A stretch of DNA of 64,000 nt, from NCBI RefSeq assembly GCF_000024605.1, contig NC_013385.1:1874175-1938174 (forward strand), in the 5' to 3' direction. The translations under genes and the position numbers were made by a program. This DNA is from Ammonifex degensii KC4. GTDB taxonomy: Bacteria > Bacillota > Desulfotomaculia > Desulfotomaculales > Ammonificaceae. The notes under the pieces were generated by a model that was not told where the DNA came from, made no database searches, and was given only the letters and a program-made list of their open reading frames with translations. This document shows positions 17,460-25,444 of this stretch, piece by piece (within the stretch, counting starts at the first letter, position 1; each line of letters opens with the position of its first letter).

Positions 17460-18053
17460 TTAGCTCTTCTCTTCTTTCACCTGATAAAACTTGGAAGCCT
17501 GAATAATAGCTTCAGCGATGGTTCGCATACTGGTGCGTCTTTCCATACTCTCCCGCTGTATTCGGCGATAGGCTTCTTCTTCCGATATTCCCAACGTCTT
17601 CATCAGAATCCCCTTAGCCTTCTCAACCACCTTTCGTGTCTCCAACCGCTCCCGCAGCTGACCTACTTCCTGTTTCAGGGCGGTTATCTTGGCGAAGTTG
17701 GCCTCGGCCTGCAACAAGGCGAGGTAAAAATCTACCTCGCGCACCGGCTTAGCACACGCCGCCACAACGCAAGTTGAGGCAAGCAACTCCTCACCCAGCG
17801 GATTGGCGGGCGACAATAGAAGAATAACCGGTAGCCGCGGACCCTGATCGATGACATCCAGGAACTTCCGAATGTTGAAACCTGAGGTCAAACCGTCATC
17901 CACCACTACCAGATCAGGTTCCTGAGAATGCAGGAGCCGAACCCCCGCTGGACCGGTAGAGCTGGTGAAAGTAACGGTCCACCCCCACACCTGTAGCTGC
18001 CGCTGAAGGAAAGCCTGAAGCTTCTTGTCAGCACAGAACACCAGGGCTCGCAA
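17460..18053 (-). CDS. ANTAR-domain antitermination regulator
   Basis: A 197-residue RNA-binding regulator. Residues 1-115 form a degenerate receiver domain (DLVVVDDGLTSGF near 47-59; phosphorylation cannot be assumed). Residues 125-190 form an ANTAR domain: LRERLETRKVVEKAKGILM, then GISEEEAYRRIQRESM. ANTAR proteins such as NasR and AmiR bind pairs of hexaloop hairpins and stop transcription termination. The gene lies between glnA and amtB, and the glnA leader has exactly such a hairpin pair, so its target is probably local nitrogen assimilation. The start is TTG at 18053 with a weak ribosome site. Confidence 0.85.
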   Translation of the reverse strand: MRALVFCADKKLQAFLQRQLQVWGWTVTFTSSTGPAGVRLLHSQEPDLVVVDDGLTSGFNIRKFLDVIDQGPRLPVILLLSPANPLGEELLASTCVVAACAKPVREVDFYLALLQAEANFAKITALKQEVGQLRERLETRKVVEKAKGILMKTLGISEEEAYRRIQRESMERRTSMRTIAEAIIQASKFYQVKEEKS

Positions 18054-18139
18054 CTATGCTCAACCCCACCCGAGGATAACCTCTCCCCTCCTCTAGAATC
18101 CTAATAGTTAACTGGCGCCAAAGACAACATGAAAGCTTT

Positions 18140-19558
18140 TTATATGTCGAAGTAAAGGGCAAATTCATAGGGATGCGGGCGCAGGCGTATAGCGTCCACT
18201 TCGCCACGCTTGTAGTCGACCCACGCCTGAAGCAAATCTTCGGTAAAAACCCCTCCTGCCAAGAGGAAATCGTGGTCTGCCTCGAGTGCCTTCAGGGCTT
18301 CCTCCAAGGAACCAGGTAGCGCCGGCAGGGCAGCTAGTTCCTCGGGCGAAAGTTCGTATATGTCCTTCTCTAGTGGTTCCCCCGGATGGATCTTGTTTTT
18401 GATTCCATCAATCCCTGCCAGCAGAAGAGCTGCAAAGGCCAGGTACGGATTGCACGAAGGGTCGGGTGGACGGTACTCTATGCGCTTGGCGTTGGGGCTA
18501 TTGGAATACATGGGTATCCGGACAGCAGCACTACGGTTGCGCTGCGAATAAGCCAGATAAACCGGCGCCTCAAAACCAGGAACCAAGCGCTTGTAAGAAT
18601 TAGTGGTGGGGCTGCAGAAAGCAGCCAGCGCAGGCCCATGCTTTAGAAGCCCGCCGATGTAATAAAGGGCCAGTTCGCTTAACTGAGCGTAACCGTTGGG
18701 GTCGAAGAAAAGGGGCTTCCCTTCCTTCCAAAGGCTCTGGTGTACGTGCATACCTGAGCCGTTATCCTGGAAAATAGGCTTAGGCATAAAGGTTACCGTT
18801 TTTCCGTGCCTGCGGGCCACGTTCTTGACTATGTATTTGAATAGCATCAATTGATCTGCCATTTGAGTAAGAGGGGCAAAACGCATATCGATCTCCGCCT
18901 GACCTGCCGTGGCTACCTCGTGGTGGTGGCACTCCACCACTATCCCGCAGCGCTGCATGGTCATAACCATCTCGCTACGAAGGTTCTGGTAGTTATCGGT
19001 GGGAGGGACGGGAAAATATCCTTCTTTGTAGCGGGGTTTATAGCCGAGATTCGGGTTTTCCTCGCGTCCCGAGTTCCAGAAACCTTCGATCGAGTCTATA
19101 AAGTAGTAGCCGCAATGCTGATTCTGGTCAAACCTTATGTCGTCCAGAATGAAGAACTCCGCTTCCGGTCCCCAGTAGCTGACATCAGCGATACCTGTAG
19201 ATTTGAGGTAAGCCTCCGCTTTCTGCGCAATGTAACGGGGATCACGCTCATAGGGTCCCTTCTTCACAGGATCAAAAACATTGCAAATAAGACTCAGAGT
19301 CGGTATTTCGCAGAAAGGATCGATGACCGCCGTGCTGGGGTCGGGAATTAAGATCATGTCGCTCTCATGAATGCTTTTGAACCCCCGGATGCTGGACCCA
19401 TCGAAGCCTATGCCCTCCGTAAAGCTCTCTTCGGTCAGCGCCTCCGCCGGGATGGTCATGTGTTGCCACAGACCGGGAAGATCGATAAACTTGAGATCCA
19501 CGAATTCTACCTGCTGCTCTTTCACCATTCTGAGTACTTCTTTGGCGGTGAGAGACAT
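18140..19558 (-). CDS. glnA: Glutamine synthetase, type I
   Basis: Makes glutamine from glutamate, ammonium and ATP. At 472 residues it has the size of the long (beta-type) GSI enzymes. Motifs include [19 protein letters not shown] near residue 49, [20 protein letters not shown] near 255 and [19 protein letters not shown] near 320. The Tyr in [10 protein letters not shown] near 400 lies where enterobacterial enzymes are adenylylated, but no glnE is visible here. ATG at 19558 follows AGGAGG. The leader carries two ANTAR-type hairpins and a promoter. Confidence 0.95.
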   Translation of the reverse strand: MSLTAKEVLRMVKEQQVEFVDLKFIDLPGLWQHMTIPAEALTEESFTEGIGFDGSSIRGFKSIHESDMILIPDPSTAVIDPFCEIPTLSLICNVFDPVKKGPYERDPRYIAQKAEAYLKSTGIADVSYWGPEAEFFILDDIRFDQNQHCGYYFIDSIEGFWNSGREENPNLGYKPRYKEGYFPVPPTDNYQNLRSEMVMTMQRCGIVVECHHHEVATAGQAEIDMRFAPLTQMADQLMLFKYIVKNVARRHGKTVTFMPKPIFQDNGSGMHVHQSLWKEGKPLFFDPNGYAQLSELALYYIGGLLKHGPALAAFCSPTTNSYKRLVPGFEAPVYLAYSQRNRSAAVRIPMYSNSPNAKRIEYRPPDPSCNPYLAFAALLLAGIDGIKNKIHPGEPLEKDIYELSPEELAALPALPGSLEEALKALEADHDFLLAGGVFTEDLLQAWVDYKRGEVDAIRLRPHPYEFALYFDI

Positions 19559-19601
19559 TACTGCTCCTAACCTCCTTAAAAAGCTTTTAAAAGTCTAAAA
19601 G

Positions 19602-19641
19602 GCCCACCTGTGGGCTCTCTTACCAACCCACCTGTGGGCCT
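19602..19641 (-). promoter_or_regulatory. ANTAR-type dual-hairpin RNA element in the glnA leader
   Basis: On the minus strand two small hairpins lie 9 bases apart: AGGCCC-ACAGGT-GGGTT (19641-19625) and GCCC-ACAGGT-GGGC (19615-19602). Both have the same six-base loop ACAGGT, with A at position 1 and G at position 4, the rule for ANTAR-bound RNA. The second hairpin runs directly into CTTTTAGACTTTTAAAAG, so it can act as, or overlap, a terminator. The ANTAR gene directly downstream of glnA is the likely partner. Confidence 0.78.
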
Positions 19642-19678
19642 CCTTGCCCAAGCTGGCAACTATTCAGTTCTGTAGAAT

Positions 19679-19707
19679 AGGTTAACACAGAGCTCTTACG
19701 ATGTCAA
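19679..19707 (-). promoter_or_regulatory. Candidate promoter for glnA
   Basis: On the minus strand TTGACA (19707-19702) is followed after 17 bases by TAACCT (19684-19679). The -35 is perfect and the -10 is weak, as expected for a regulated gene. A start near 19672 would place the two ANTAR hairpins about 30 bases into the transcript. Confidence 0.55.
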
Positions 19708-19726
19708 GAGCTTTTGGGCTCTAGGT

Positions 19727-19757
19727 TGTAGAAGGGCCAGAGTTTCGTTCACATGAG
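19727..19757 (+). repeat. Dispersed polar repeat, copy 1
   Basis: Contains the 19-base core GGCCAGAGTTTCGTTCACA, which recurs without change at 40920 and 63943 in the same orientation. Identity with copy 3 extends left to TGTAGAAG, and with copy 2 right through TGAG. This copy lies 20 bases after the nrfA stop, between nrfA and the glnA promoter. It contains no inverted repeat. Confidence 0.85.
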
Positions 19758-19776
19758 GTGCCGAAGGCTACGTCTA

Positions 19777-21186
19777 TTATTTCGTCCCGTCAAAGGTAAA
19801 CTCTAGGTTTTGCTCAGGCCGGTAAGGAACTCCTTTTGTTCCCCGCTTGGCGTATTTGTCCAACTCCAGGTCGAATTTATCGGGCACTTTCACTCCGGCC
19901 TTCAGCAAAGCCTCCCTAGCCTTCATGAGAGACTGGTTGGCGTAGTATAACCCGTCACCTAATACGCGCAAAGCCTCCTCGGGGTTGTGGAAGCCCATGC
20001 TATTTTCCGAGGAGATAAAGACCACTCGGTAGTAAGCTTTTTCGTAAAGCTTTTTGGCCTCGTCAAGGAGCTTCTGGTCTACACCGCTCGTCTTGTTGGC
20101 CATCTCTATGGCCTTAGCTGCTTGCGCGGTTGCGTTGCCAGCTCGTGTCAGAAGGTTGTTAACCCGATCCTGGATCCGTATTACCTGCTCACGCAACCAC
20201 TCTGGGGTCTGGTTGTGGCATTGGAGACAAGCCCTCATATTGTCCTTGAGGGGGCTTTGCACGTGGTGAGAGGAAATCTTCTTGCTTCCCACCCGTTCAT
20301 AGGGCATATGGCAATCAGCGCAGGCCACGCCGGCCTTCCAGTGGACACTACCGTTGGTGTAAAGCTCAAACTCAGGATGGCGGATGTGTCCCAGCTTAAT
20401 GCCGGTGATAGCGTGGGTCCACTCACGGTTGGCCGGGTCGGATTTAATCACTTCTTCAATGTCTTCAATGGTGATGTGGCCCCACTGGGATTTCTGCCAT
20501 GGCAGGAACAGACCCACGGATTTCATATTCTGATCCTTGGGAATGACATAGGTGTTATGGCACTGAGCACAAACCAGGGTGCGCATTTCCTGCCTGGTCA
20601 GGTTGGCCGGATCTTTCCCCAGGGCCTTTAATGCATCTTCCACAAACCAGCGGCTCAGCCTCAAATCCATACTGGCCGGGTCATGACAGTCAATGCAAGA
20701 TAGTCCCTGTTCGGCATGCTCCTTGGGGATCATGGCATGAACCTGCTCATAGGGCTGCTGGAAATAGGCTAGACCCATCTGTTCCTTCAACTTTGGCGCA
20801 TAAGGGGACTTACAAGAAAGGCATACTCCTCCTGCCTTGCGCCGGGAAGGATCTATGTCCAATTGGTCCTTGAGCATGTAGTAGTGGCCTCGCGGTTCGT
20901 TGAATTCGATCCCCATGCCCCAGCCGTCGTACAATACCAGAAGGTAGGGATACTCGCTCAACTTATCTTTCAATTCCGAACCCTTGTATTTGCTCTGTCC
21001 CTGGCCTCCTTCCTTCGTTTTCATGAAGCTGTCATACTCCAGAGGGTAAACCTTCCCCCATACAGCAGGGTCCACCTCCCCTGGGGGAATGGAACCTGTC
21101 TTGACCATTTCGGCCTTAGGCGGAGCACATCCAGCCAGTAATAACAAGGTCAAAGATATTAACCAGATCCACCAGTTTCTTTGCAT
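19777..21186 (-). CDS. nrfA: Cytochrome c nitrite reductase, catalytic subunit
   Basis: Six-electron reduction of nitrite to ammonium outside the membrane. The 469-residue lipoprotein has a signal with lipobox (LLLLAGC). It has five heme sites in order: the active-site CLSCK near residue 118, where Lys replaces His as heme ligand, then CIDCH, CAQCH, CADCH and CLQCH. I take the ATG at 21186 as start because GGAGGAGATATTC precedes it; 12 extra codons upstream have no such site. nrfH lies 35 bases upstream, the standard nrfHA pair. No terminator hairpin follows; a dispersed repeat does. Confidence 0.95.
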   Translation of the reverse strand: MQRNWWIWLISLTLLLLAGCAPPKAEMVKTGSIPPGEVDPAVWGKVYPLEYDSFMKTKEGGQGQSKYKGSELKDKLSEYPYLLVLYDGWGMGIEFNEPRGHYYMLKDQLDIDPSRRKAGGVCLSCKSPYAPKLKEQMGLAYFQQPYEQVHAMIPKEHAEQGLSCIDCHDPASMDLRLSRWFVEDALKALGKDPANLTRQEMRTLVCAQCHNTYVIPKDQNMKSVGLFLPWQKSQWGHITIEDIEEVIKSDPANREWTHAITGIKLGHIRHPEFELYTNGSVHWKAGVACADCHMPYERVGSKKISSHHVQSPLKDNMRACLQCHNQTPEWLREQVIRIQDRVNNLLTRAGNATAQAAKAIEMANKTSGVDQKLLDEAKKLYEKAYYRVVFISSENSMGFHNPEEALRVLGDGLYYANQSLMKAREALLKAGVKVPDKFDLELDKYAKRGTKGVPYRPEQNLEFTFDGTK

Positions 21187-21221
21187 GAATATCTCCTCCT
21201 TTCTTATTAAAAAATCACTCA

Positions 21222-21746
21222 TTAGTGCCGTGGCTCGGTGCCATGGGGGACCGAGCGGTGACAGTCCCAGCAGTTTCTATCTTCGCGGTCGATTACTCTT
21301 TCCATGAGGTCACCATGACAGCGCAAGCAGTTTTCCCGCACTATTCGGGCACCACGGGCGCCGAGGCGGATGGGATCCGGTACTTGGTTGGTGTAGAAGA
21401 GGTAGAAGTCCCGGGTACCGTCAATAGCCTTACCCACCAGCTTGGCTGGCAGATTCTGGTGGGGTACATGGCAGTCGCTGCAAGATGCCCACTGGCGATG
21501 AGACGAATGGAACCAGGTCTCGTACTGCGGCTCCATGACGTGACAGCTGATGCAGAACTCCGGTCTATCAGTATAAGATACCGCCGCTTTGGTCCCGGCG
21601 GCCAGCACCGCTGCTGCCAACGCTACGCCGGCTAAGATCAGCCACAAACGTCGACGCAGGCAGTGGCCGCCAGCCCCAGCGTCCTTACCCCCGGGAGCCA
21701 GGACCTCATTCTTCCCCTCGGTACCACCTCCCGCACCTTTCCACAT
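21222..21746 (-). CDS. nrfH: Cytochrome c nitrite reductase small subunit, quinol dehydrogenase
   Basis: Tetraheme NapC/NirT-type membrane anchor that passes electrons from menaquinol to NrfA. One membrane helix (LWLILAGVALAAAVLAAG near residue 35) precedes four CxxCH motifs: CISCH, CSDCH, CLRCH and CWDCH. I choose the ATG at 21746 (174 residues); a longer in-frame start at 21812 would add 22 residues without clear support. It belongs to the ccs1-ccsA-nrfH-nrfA series. Confidence 0.92.
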   Translation of the reverse strand: MWKGAGGGTEGKNEVLAPGGKDAGAGGHCLRRRLWLILAGVALAAAVLAAGTKAAVSYTDRPEFCISCHVMEPQYETWFHSSHRQWASCSDCHVPHQNLPAKLVGKAIDGTRDFYLFYTNQVPDPIRLGARGARIVRENCLRCHGDLMERVIDREDRNCWDCHRSVPHGTEPRH

Positions 21747-21789
21747 CGCCCTCACCCCCTTTCCCCAAAAACCATCCGCCAAACAGCCT

Positions 21790-22608
21790 CTATACATAGC
21801 TGTGTTTGCCACCCATTAGAAAACTTACACCAAAAAGCGTGAATATAACCACTATGAAGCCAGCCACCGCCAAGTAGGCTGCCGGCCGACCCCGCCACCC
21901 CAGCACAAACCGGGCATGGAGATAGGCAGCGTATACCAGCCAGGTGATTAAGGACCAAGTCTCTTTGGGATCCCAACTCCAGTAGGCTCCCCAGGCATAT
22001 TGGGCCCAGATGGCCCCAGTAACGATCAGCAATGTTTGAAAGGGCAGGCCAATAACTACCGCCTGGTAGATCACGCGGTCCAGGACCTCTTGATCCGGCA
22101 AGCGCCGCCGCAAGCCAGTGAACAAGGGAGAGTTCCCGCTGGCAATCAGATAGAGCACCGCAGCGGCAAAAGAAAGGGTAAAAGCGCTGTAAGCCACAAT
22201 GGCCGTAAGTACATGGTAGGTAAGCCACTTGCTACGCAAGGCCGGCATCAGAGCACCAGTTTCCCGAGGCAGCAAAGATATCAAGACAATCACCAAAAAG
22301 CTCGTAAGAGTCGTAAATACTCCCAGACCCCTGATTTTCACTTTCAGTTGCAGCAACAGGTAACCCAGCATAATTCCCCAGGCAAAGCATAACCCGTACT
22401 CATAAAGGTTGGCCAGGGGCAACCTGCCAGTAGCAGCAATTCTGGCCCCCAGGGCAACGGTATTACCTAGCAAACCCACCCAAGCCAGCTTGGTAGCCCA
22501 GCGATTAGTAACCGGTTTATCTGCTACAAAATCGATCAGATAAAGAATAACTGCCCCTGCGTAAGCACCAAAGACAATCTTAAAGGCAAGCGGTTCAAGC
22601 CACAGCAT
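21790..22608 (-). CDS. ccsA: Cytochrome c biogenesis protein CcsA/ResC
   Basis: Membrane protein of system II cytochrome c maturation that carries heme across the membrane and joins it to CxxCH apoproteins together with Ccs1. About 272 residues with eight hydrophobic segments; the tryptophan-rich heme-handling motif reads WGAYWSWDPKETW near residue 210, and conserved His residues flank it (HVLTAIVAYSAF, HARFVLGWRG). ATG at 22608 has GGGAG 8 bases upstream and overlaps the ccs1 stop. The two genes directly precede nrfHA, which need nine hemes. Confidence 0.92.
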   Translation of the reverse strand: MLWLEPLAFKIVFGAYAGAVILYLIDFVADKPVTNRWATKLAWVGLLGNTVALGARIAATGRLPLANLYEYGLCFAWGIMLGYLLLQLKVKIRGLGVFTTLTSFLVIVLISLLPRETGALMPALRSKWLTYHVLTAIVAYSAFTLSFAAAVLYLIASGNSPLFTGLRRRLPDQEVLDRVIYQAVVIGLPFQTLLIVTGAIWAQYAWGAYWSWDPKETWSLITWLVYAAYLHARFVLGWRGRPAAYLAVAGFIVVIFTLFGVSFLMGGKHSYV

Positions 22609-22609
22609 C

Positions 22610-23950
22610 CTACTCACTCCCTTTCCACTGGATCAAAGCGACATCTATTTCTCGAACCACCCCATTAAACTCCTTCTGGGCTAGGGCGCGAATATGCAGG
22701 GGAGCCGTGGTACCTAAAGCTAAGCTTACCGAGCCGTCTGCTACCTCGCTTATACGCAGCCAATACTGCCTGTGTCGCACGAATATAGTTAGGAAGAAAA
22801 AGAGACTCATCAGAGTCATACTAGCAAATACTAGAGGAACACTGGGATCGTGTTTTACTTGTAGCACTGAAAAGGGCTTGGCCCCGATTAGGCGAATAGC
22901 CCCCGCATCTTCGGGCAGATTAATGCTTTTGCCTTTAGAAAGCACTCCCGTAGCTATTTCCTGGTGCCCCTTGTAGAGAGCATAATTCACTGAACCTTTC
23001 TCGTTCCAAGAGCTAAACCATATACCGTACTGTCCTAGACCGGGTAGCTGGTAAAACCGATAGAAACGGTTAGGGAAAAGAACTGCTGTTTGGGGAGTTT
23101 CTTGTAGCCTGCTAGTAAGTTCCACCTCTAAAACATGACCGTAAGAATGCTGATACAGGTTATAACCCCGGTAATTTAAGGGATGGTTAACCATAACATT
23201 GCCTCTTTGCACTTCCTGGCCATCAACAATTATGGTCACCTTGCTAACCCAGTTATCGACAGCTCCAGTGGCATCGTAGAGGGTAGCAAAGTCATCCAGC
23301 CTAATGGTAAAACGGTCTATTCCAGAAGACTGGCGGGAGCCCGTAATTACTTCCGCTTGTTCACCCACCGGGAGAACCACTAGGGTTTCAGACCGGGCCA
23401 TCCCTCCCCAGGCAAAACCGGCCACTACCAGTACTAAAGACATGTGCAACCCGAAGCTGAACCAGGGGCCCAGCTTTCCTCGGCTGGCATAGAGCCAAGT
23501 AGTGGCCCCCTCGCGGTATTTACGTACGGAAAAACGATGCTGGCGAAGAAGATCAACTAGGCGACCTTCTGCCAAAAACCTATCAACTTTTAGGTTGGTT
23601 TGGTAAACCAGGGGCATTTGCTCAATACTACTTCTTTTGATCTGTTCTAGAGATGGAAAAGTGGTTATTTTTAACATGTGTAGCCGGTTAATCGAACAAA
23701 CAATGAGGTTTAAGCATAAGAGGGTAAAAAGGAAGCGGAAAAGGGAAGATTGGTACACATTACTCAAGCTAAGTATCCGTACCAACCACGCAGCGCCTCC
23801 GTATTCCTGGTCGGTCCCAGAGGGAAGTAAAGAAGCAAAAGCTAGAACTGCAGACAGAATACAAAGCAGAACCAGGCCAAAACGCATAGAAGAGAACCAA
23901 CGCCAGGTATACTTAAGAACATCTAAAGCAACTGCCACTCGGTTACCCAT
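22610..23950 (-). CDS. ccs1: Cytochrome c biogenesis protein Ccs1/ResB
   Basis: Second half of the system II heme ligase. The 446-residue protein has hydrophobic helices near residues 22-45, 70-88 and 165-185, a large external domain (about 190-370) and a last helix near 378-398. Its start reads SSMRFGLVLLCILSAVLAFA, typical of ResB. It ends within ccsA. A single ccs1-ccsA pair could serve NrfA, NrfH and the CxxCH sensor kinase encoded upstream. Confidence 0.9.
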   Translation of the reverse strand: MGNRVAVALDVLKYTWRWFSSMRFGLVLLCILSAVLAFASLLPSGTDQEYGGAAWLVRILSLSNVYQSSLFRFLFTLLCLNLIVCSINRLHMLKITTFPSLEQIKRSSIEQMPLVYQTNLKVDRFLAEGRLVDLLRQHRFSVRKYREGATTWLYASRGKLGPWFSFGLHMSLVLVVAGFAWGGMARSETLVVLPVGEQAEVITGSRQSSGIDRFTIRLDDFATLYDATGAVDNWVSKVTIIVDGQEVQRGNVMVNHPLNYRGYNLYQHSYGHVLEVELTSRLQETPQTAVLFPNRFYRFYQLPGLGQYGIWFSSWNEKGSVNYALYKGHQEIATGVLSKGKSINLPEDAGAIRLIGAKPFSVLQVKHDPSVPLVFASMTLMSLFFFLTIFVRHRQYWLRISEVADGSVSLALGTTAPLHIRALAQKEFNGVVREIDVALIQWKGSE

Positions 23951-23979
23951 CTCTCAAATAGCCCCCGTCTTGCCACCAC

Positions 23980-24552
23980 CTAAAACCAGCACTTAGGATA
24001 CTTCCGCCCCGACAGGTTGTTAACGACTACTCCCACTAAAATCAGCAAGAAAGCACCCAGAACTACAGGCGTAAGTACATACATAGGAGAAGCCTTGGTA
24101 AGTACTGCCCCCAGGGCAGTAGCACCTCCCGGCGGGTGGACAGTCCTGGTGATAAGCATCAGGAATACCGCCAACGAGGTAGCTAGGGCTGCGGACCACC
24201 AGGTTAGGCCACAGAGAGAGTAAACCGCTACGCCGCACAGGGCCGAAATAGCATGTCCGCCAATGACATTCCGAGGCTGCGCTAGAGGAGAATCAGGTAA
24301 ACCATAAATTAACACTGCCGACGCGCCGAAGGAAGGGATAATCATAGGCATATGGTATACCAAACTCAAAATAGCCACTACCCCAATACCCACAAAGGCC
24401 CCAAAACTGGAGGCAAAAAGTTCTCCCCACGCAGAAGCAGATGATAAAGCTAAAAACCTGTTGCTGGTCATTTTCCGAAAATAAGCAGCCCTGCGCTGTC
24501 GTTCAACATATTGCTCTTCGATGTTGGGGAACAAATCTGGGCCCACGCCCAT
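23980..24552 (-). CDS. HPP-family membrane protein, possible nitrite transporter
   Basis: A 190-residue membrane protein with four to five hydrophobic helices and the family signature RTVHPPGGATALGAV near residue 140. HPP proteins in chloroplasts and cyanobacteria have been linked to nitrite transport. Its place between the nitrate-reductase genes and nrfHA makes nitrite movement an attractive inference, though NrfA is external and may not need import. The ATG at 24552 has GGGAG 9 bases upstream. A 30-base gap separates it from ccs1. Confidence 0.82.
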   Translation of the reverse strand: MGVGPDLFPNIEEQYVERQRRAAYFRKMTSNRFLALSSASAWGELFASSFGAFVGIGVVAILSLVYHMPMIIPSFGASAVLIYGLPDSPLAQPRNVIGGHAISALCGVAVYSLCGLTWWSAALATSLAVFLMLITRTVHPPGGATALGAVLTKASPMYVLTPVVLGAFLLILVGVVVNNLSGRKYPKCWF

Positions 24553-24708
24553 CGAAATCAACTCCCGCTATGGCTTCTGCCTCTAGTGTAGCAGACAATC
24601 CTTGCAGGGGAATAAATAAAGAATAACAAAACTATTACAGATGTGCTAGACTAAATTGGTAGAATGATGGAAGTTAAAAAAGATTTGGCACGAATTTAAA
24701 AGACAGGA

Positions 24709-25398
24709 CTACGCCTGAAACTTATAGCCCACTCCCCACACGGTCTTGATGAGCTCCGGCTTTTCCGGATCCTTTTCCAACTTCTGCCTCAACCGCCGGA
24801 TGAGGACGGTAACCGTAGCCGGGTCAGCTCCAAACTCATTCTTCCAGACCAGGTTGAGAAGCTGATCCCGGCTAAAGACCCGATTAGGGTGGCTAGCCAA
24901 GATCCAAAGCAGATCGAATTCCCGCGCGGTTAGATTTATCGGTACTCCGTTAAGCTCCACTGTACGTGAAGCCCGATCGATCACCAACCCACGTACCCTT
25001 ATTACCTCCCGCCCCTTCCAGGAGTCCGACCCTTGTACCCGGCGCAAAACCGCCTTTACTCGCAGAACCAGTTCCGCAGGACTAAAGGGCTTGGTCACGT
25101 AATCGTCGGCACCCAAAGTGAAGCCAGCAATTTTATCCGCTTCTTCCCCTCGGGCAGAAACAATGATCACGGGAATCGCATATTTGGCCCTGAGCTGCCG
25201 GCAAACCTCTAGCCCGTCTAGGTCCGGCAACCAGAGATCCAAAATGACCAGGTCGGGACTTTCTTTCTGTACCCGAGTTAGGGCTTCCCAGCCTCCGGTA
25301 CTGGTAATAACCTGGTAGCCCTCGCAGCTCAATATCCGTGTTATAATCTCCCTGATTCTGGGATCGTCTTCCACCACTAGAATCTTTGCGGTCACCAT
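24709..25398 (-). CDS. OmpR-family response regulator
   Basis: A 229-residue two-component regulator. The receiver domain (1-115) has the acidic pocket VVEDDPR, phospho-acceptor Asp in LVILDLWLPDLDG near residue 52, and Lys in YVTKPFSPAEL near 105. The C-terminal winged helix (130-229) includes LTAREFDLLWILASHPNRVF and the recognition helix TVTVLIRRLRQKLE. It is 46 bases after the heme-motif sensor kinase, its likely partner, and probably controls the surrounding nitrate genes. No DNA site is evident. Confidence 0.92.
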   Translation of the reverse strand: MVTAKILVVEDDPRIREIITRILSCEGYQVITSTGGWEALTRVQKESPDLVILDLWLPDLDGLEVCRQLRAKYAIPVIIVSARGEEADKIAGFTLGADDYVTKPFSPAELVLRVKAVLRRVQGSDSWKGREVIRVRGLVIDRASRTVELNGVPINLTAREFDLLWILASHPNRVFSRDQLLNLVWKNEFGADPATVTVLIRRLRQKLEKDPEKPELIKTVWGVGYKFQA

Positions 25399-25444
25399 TA
25401 TACACCACCTTTTAAAGCCCTTTTTATATCAAGGTGGCGAAGAT

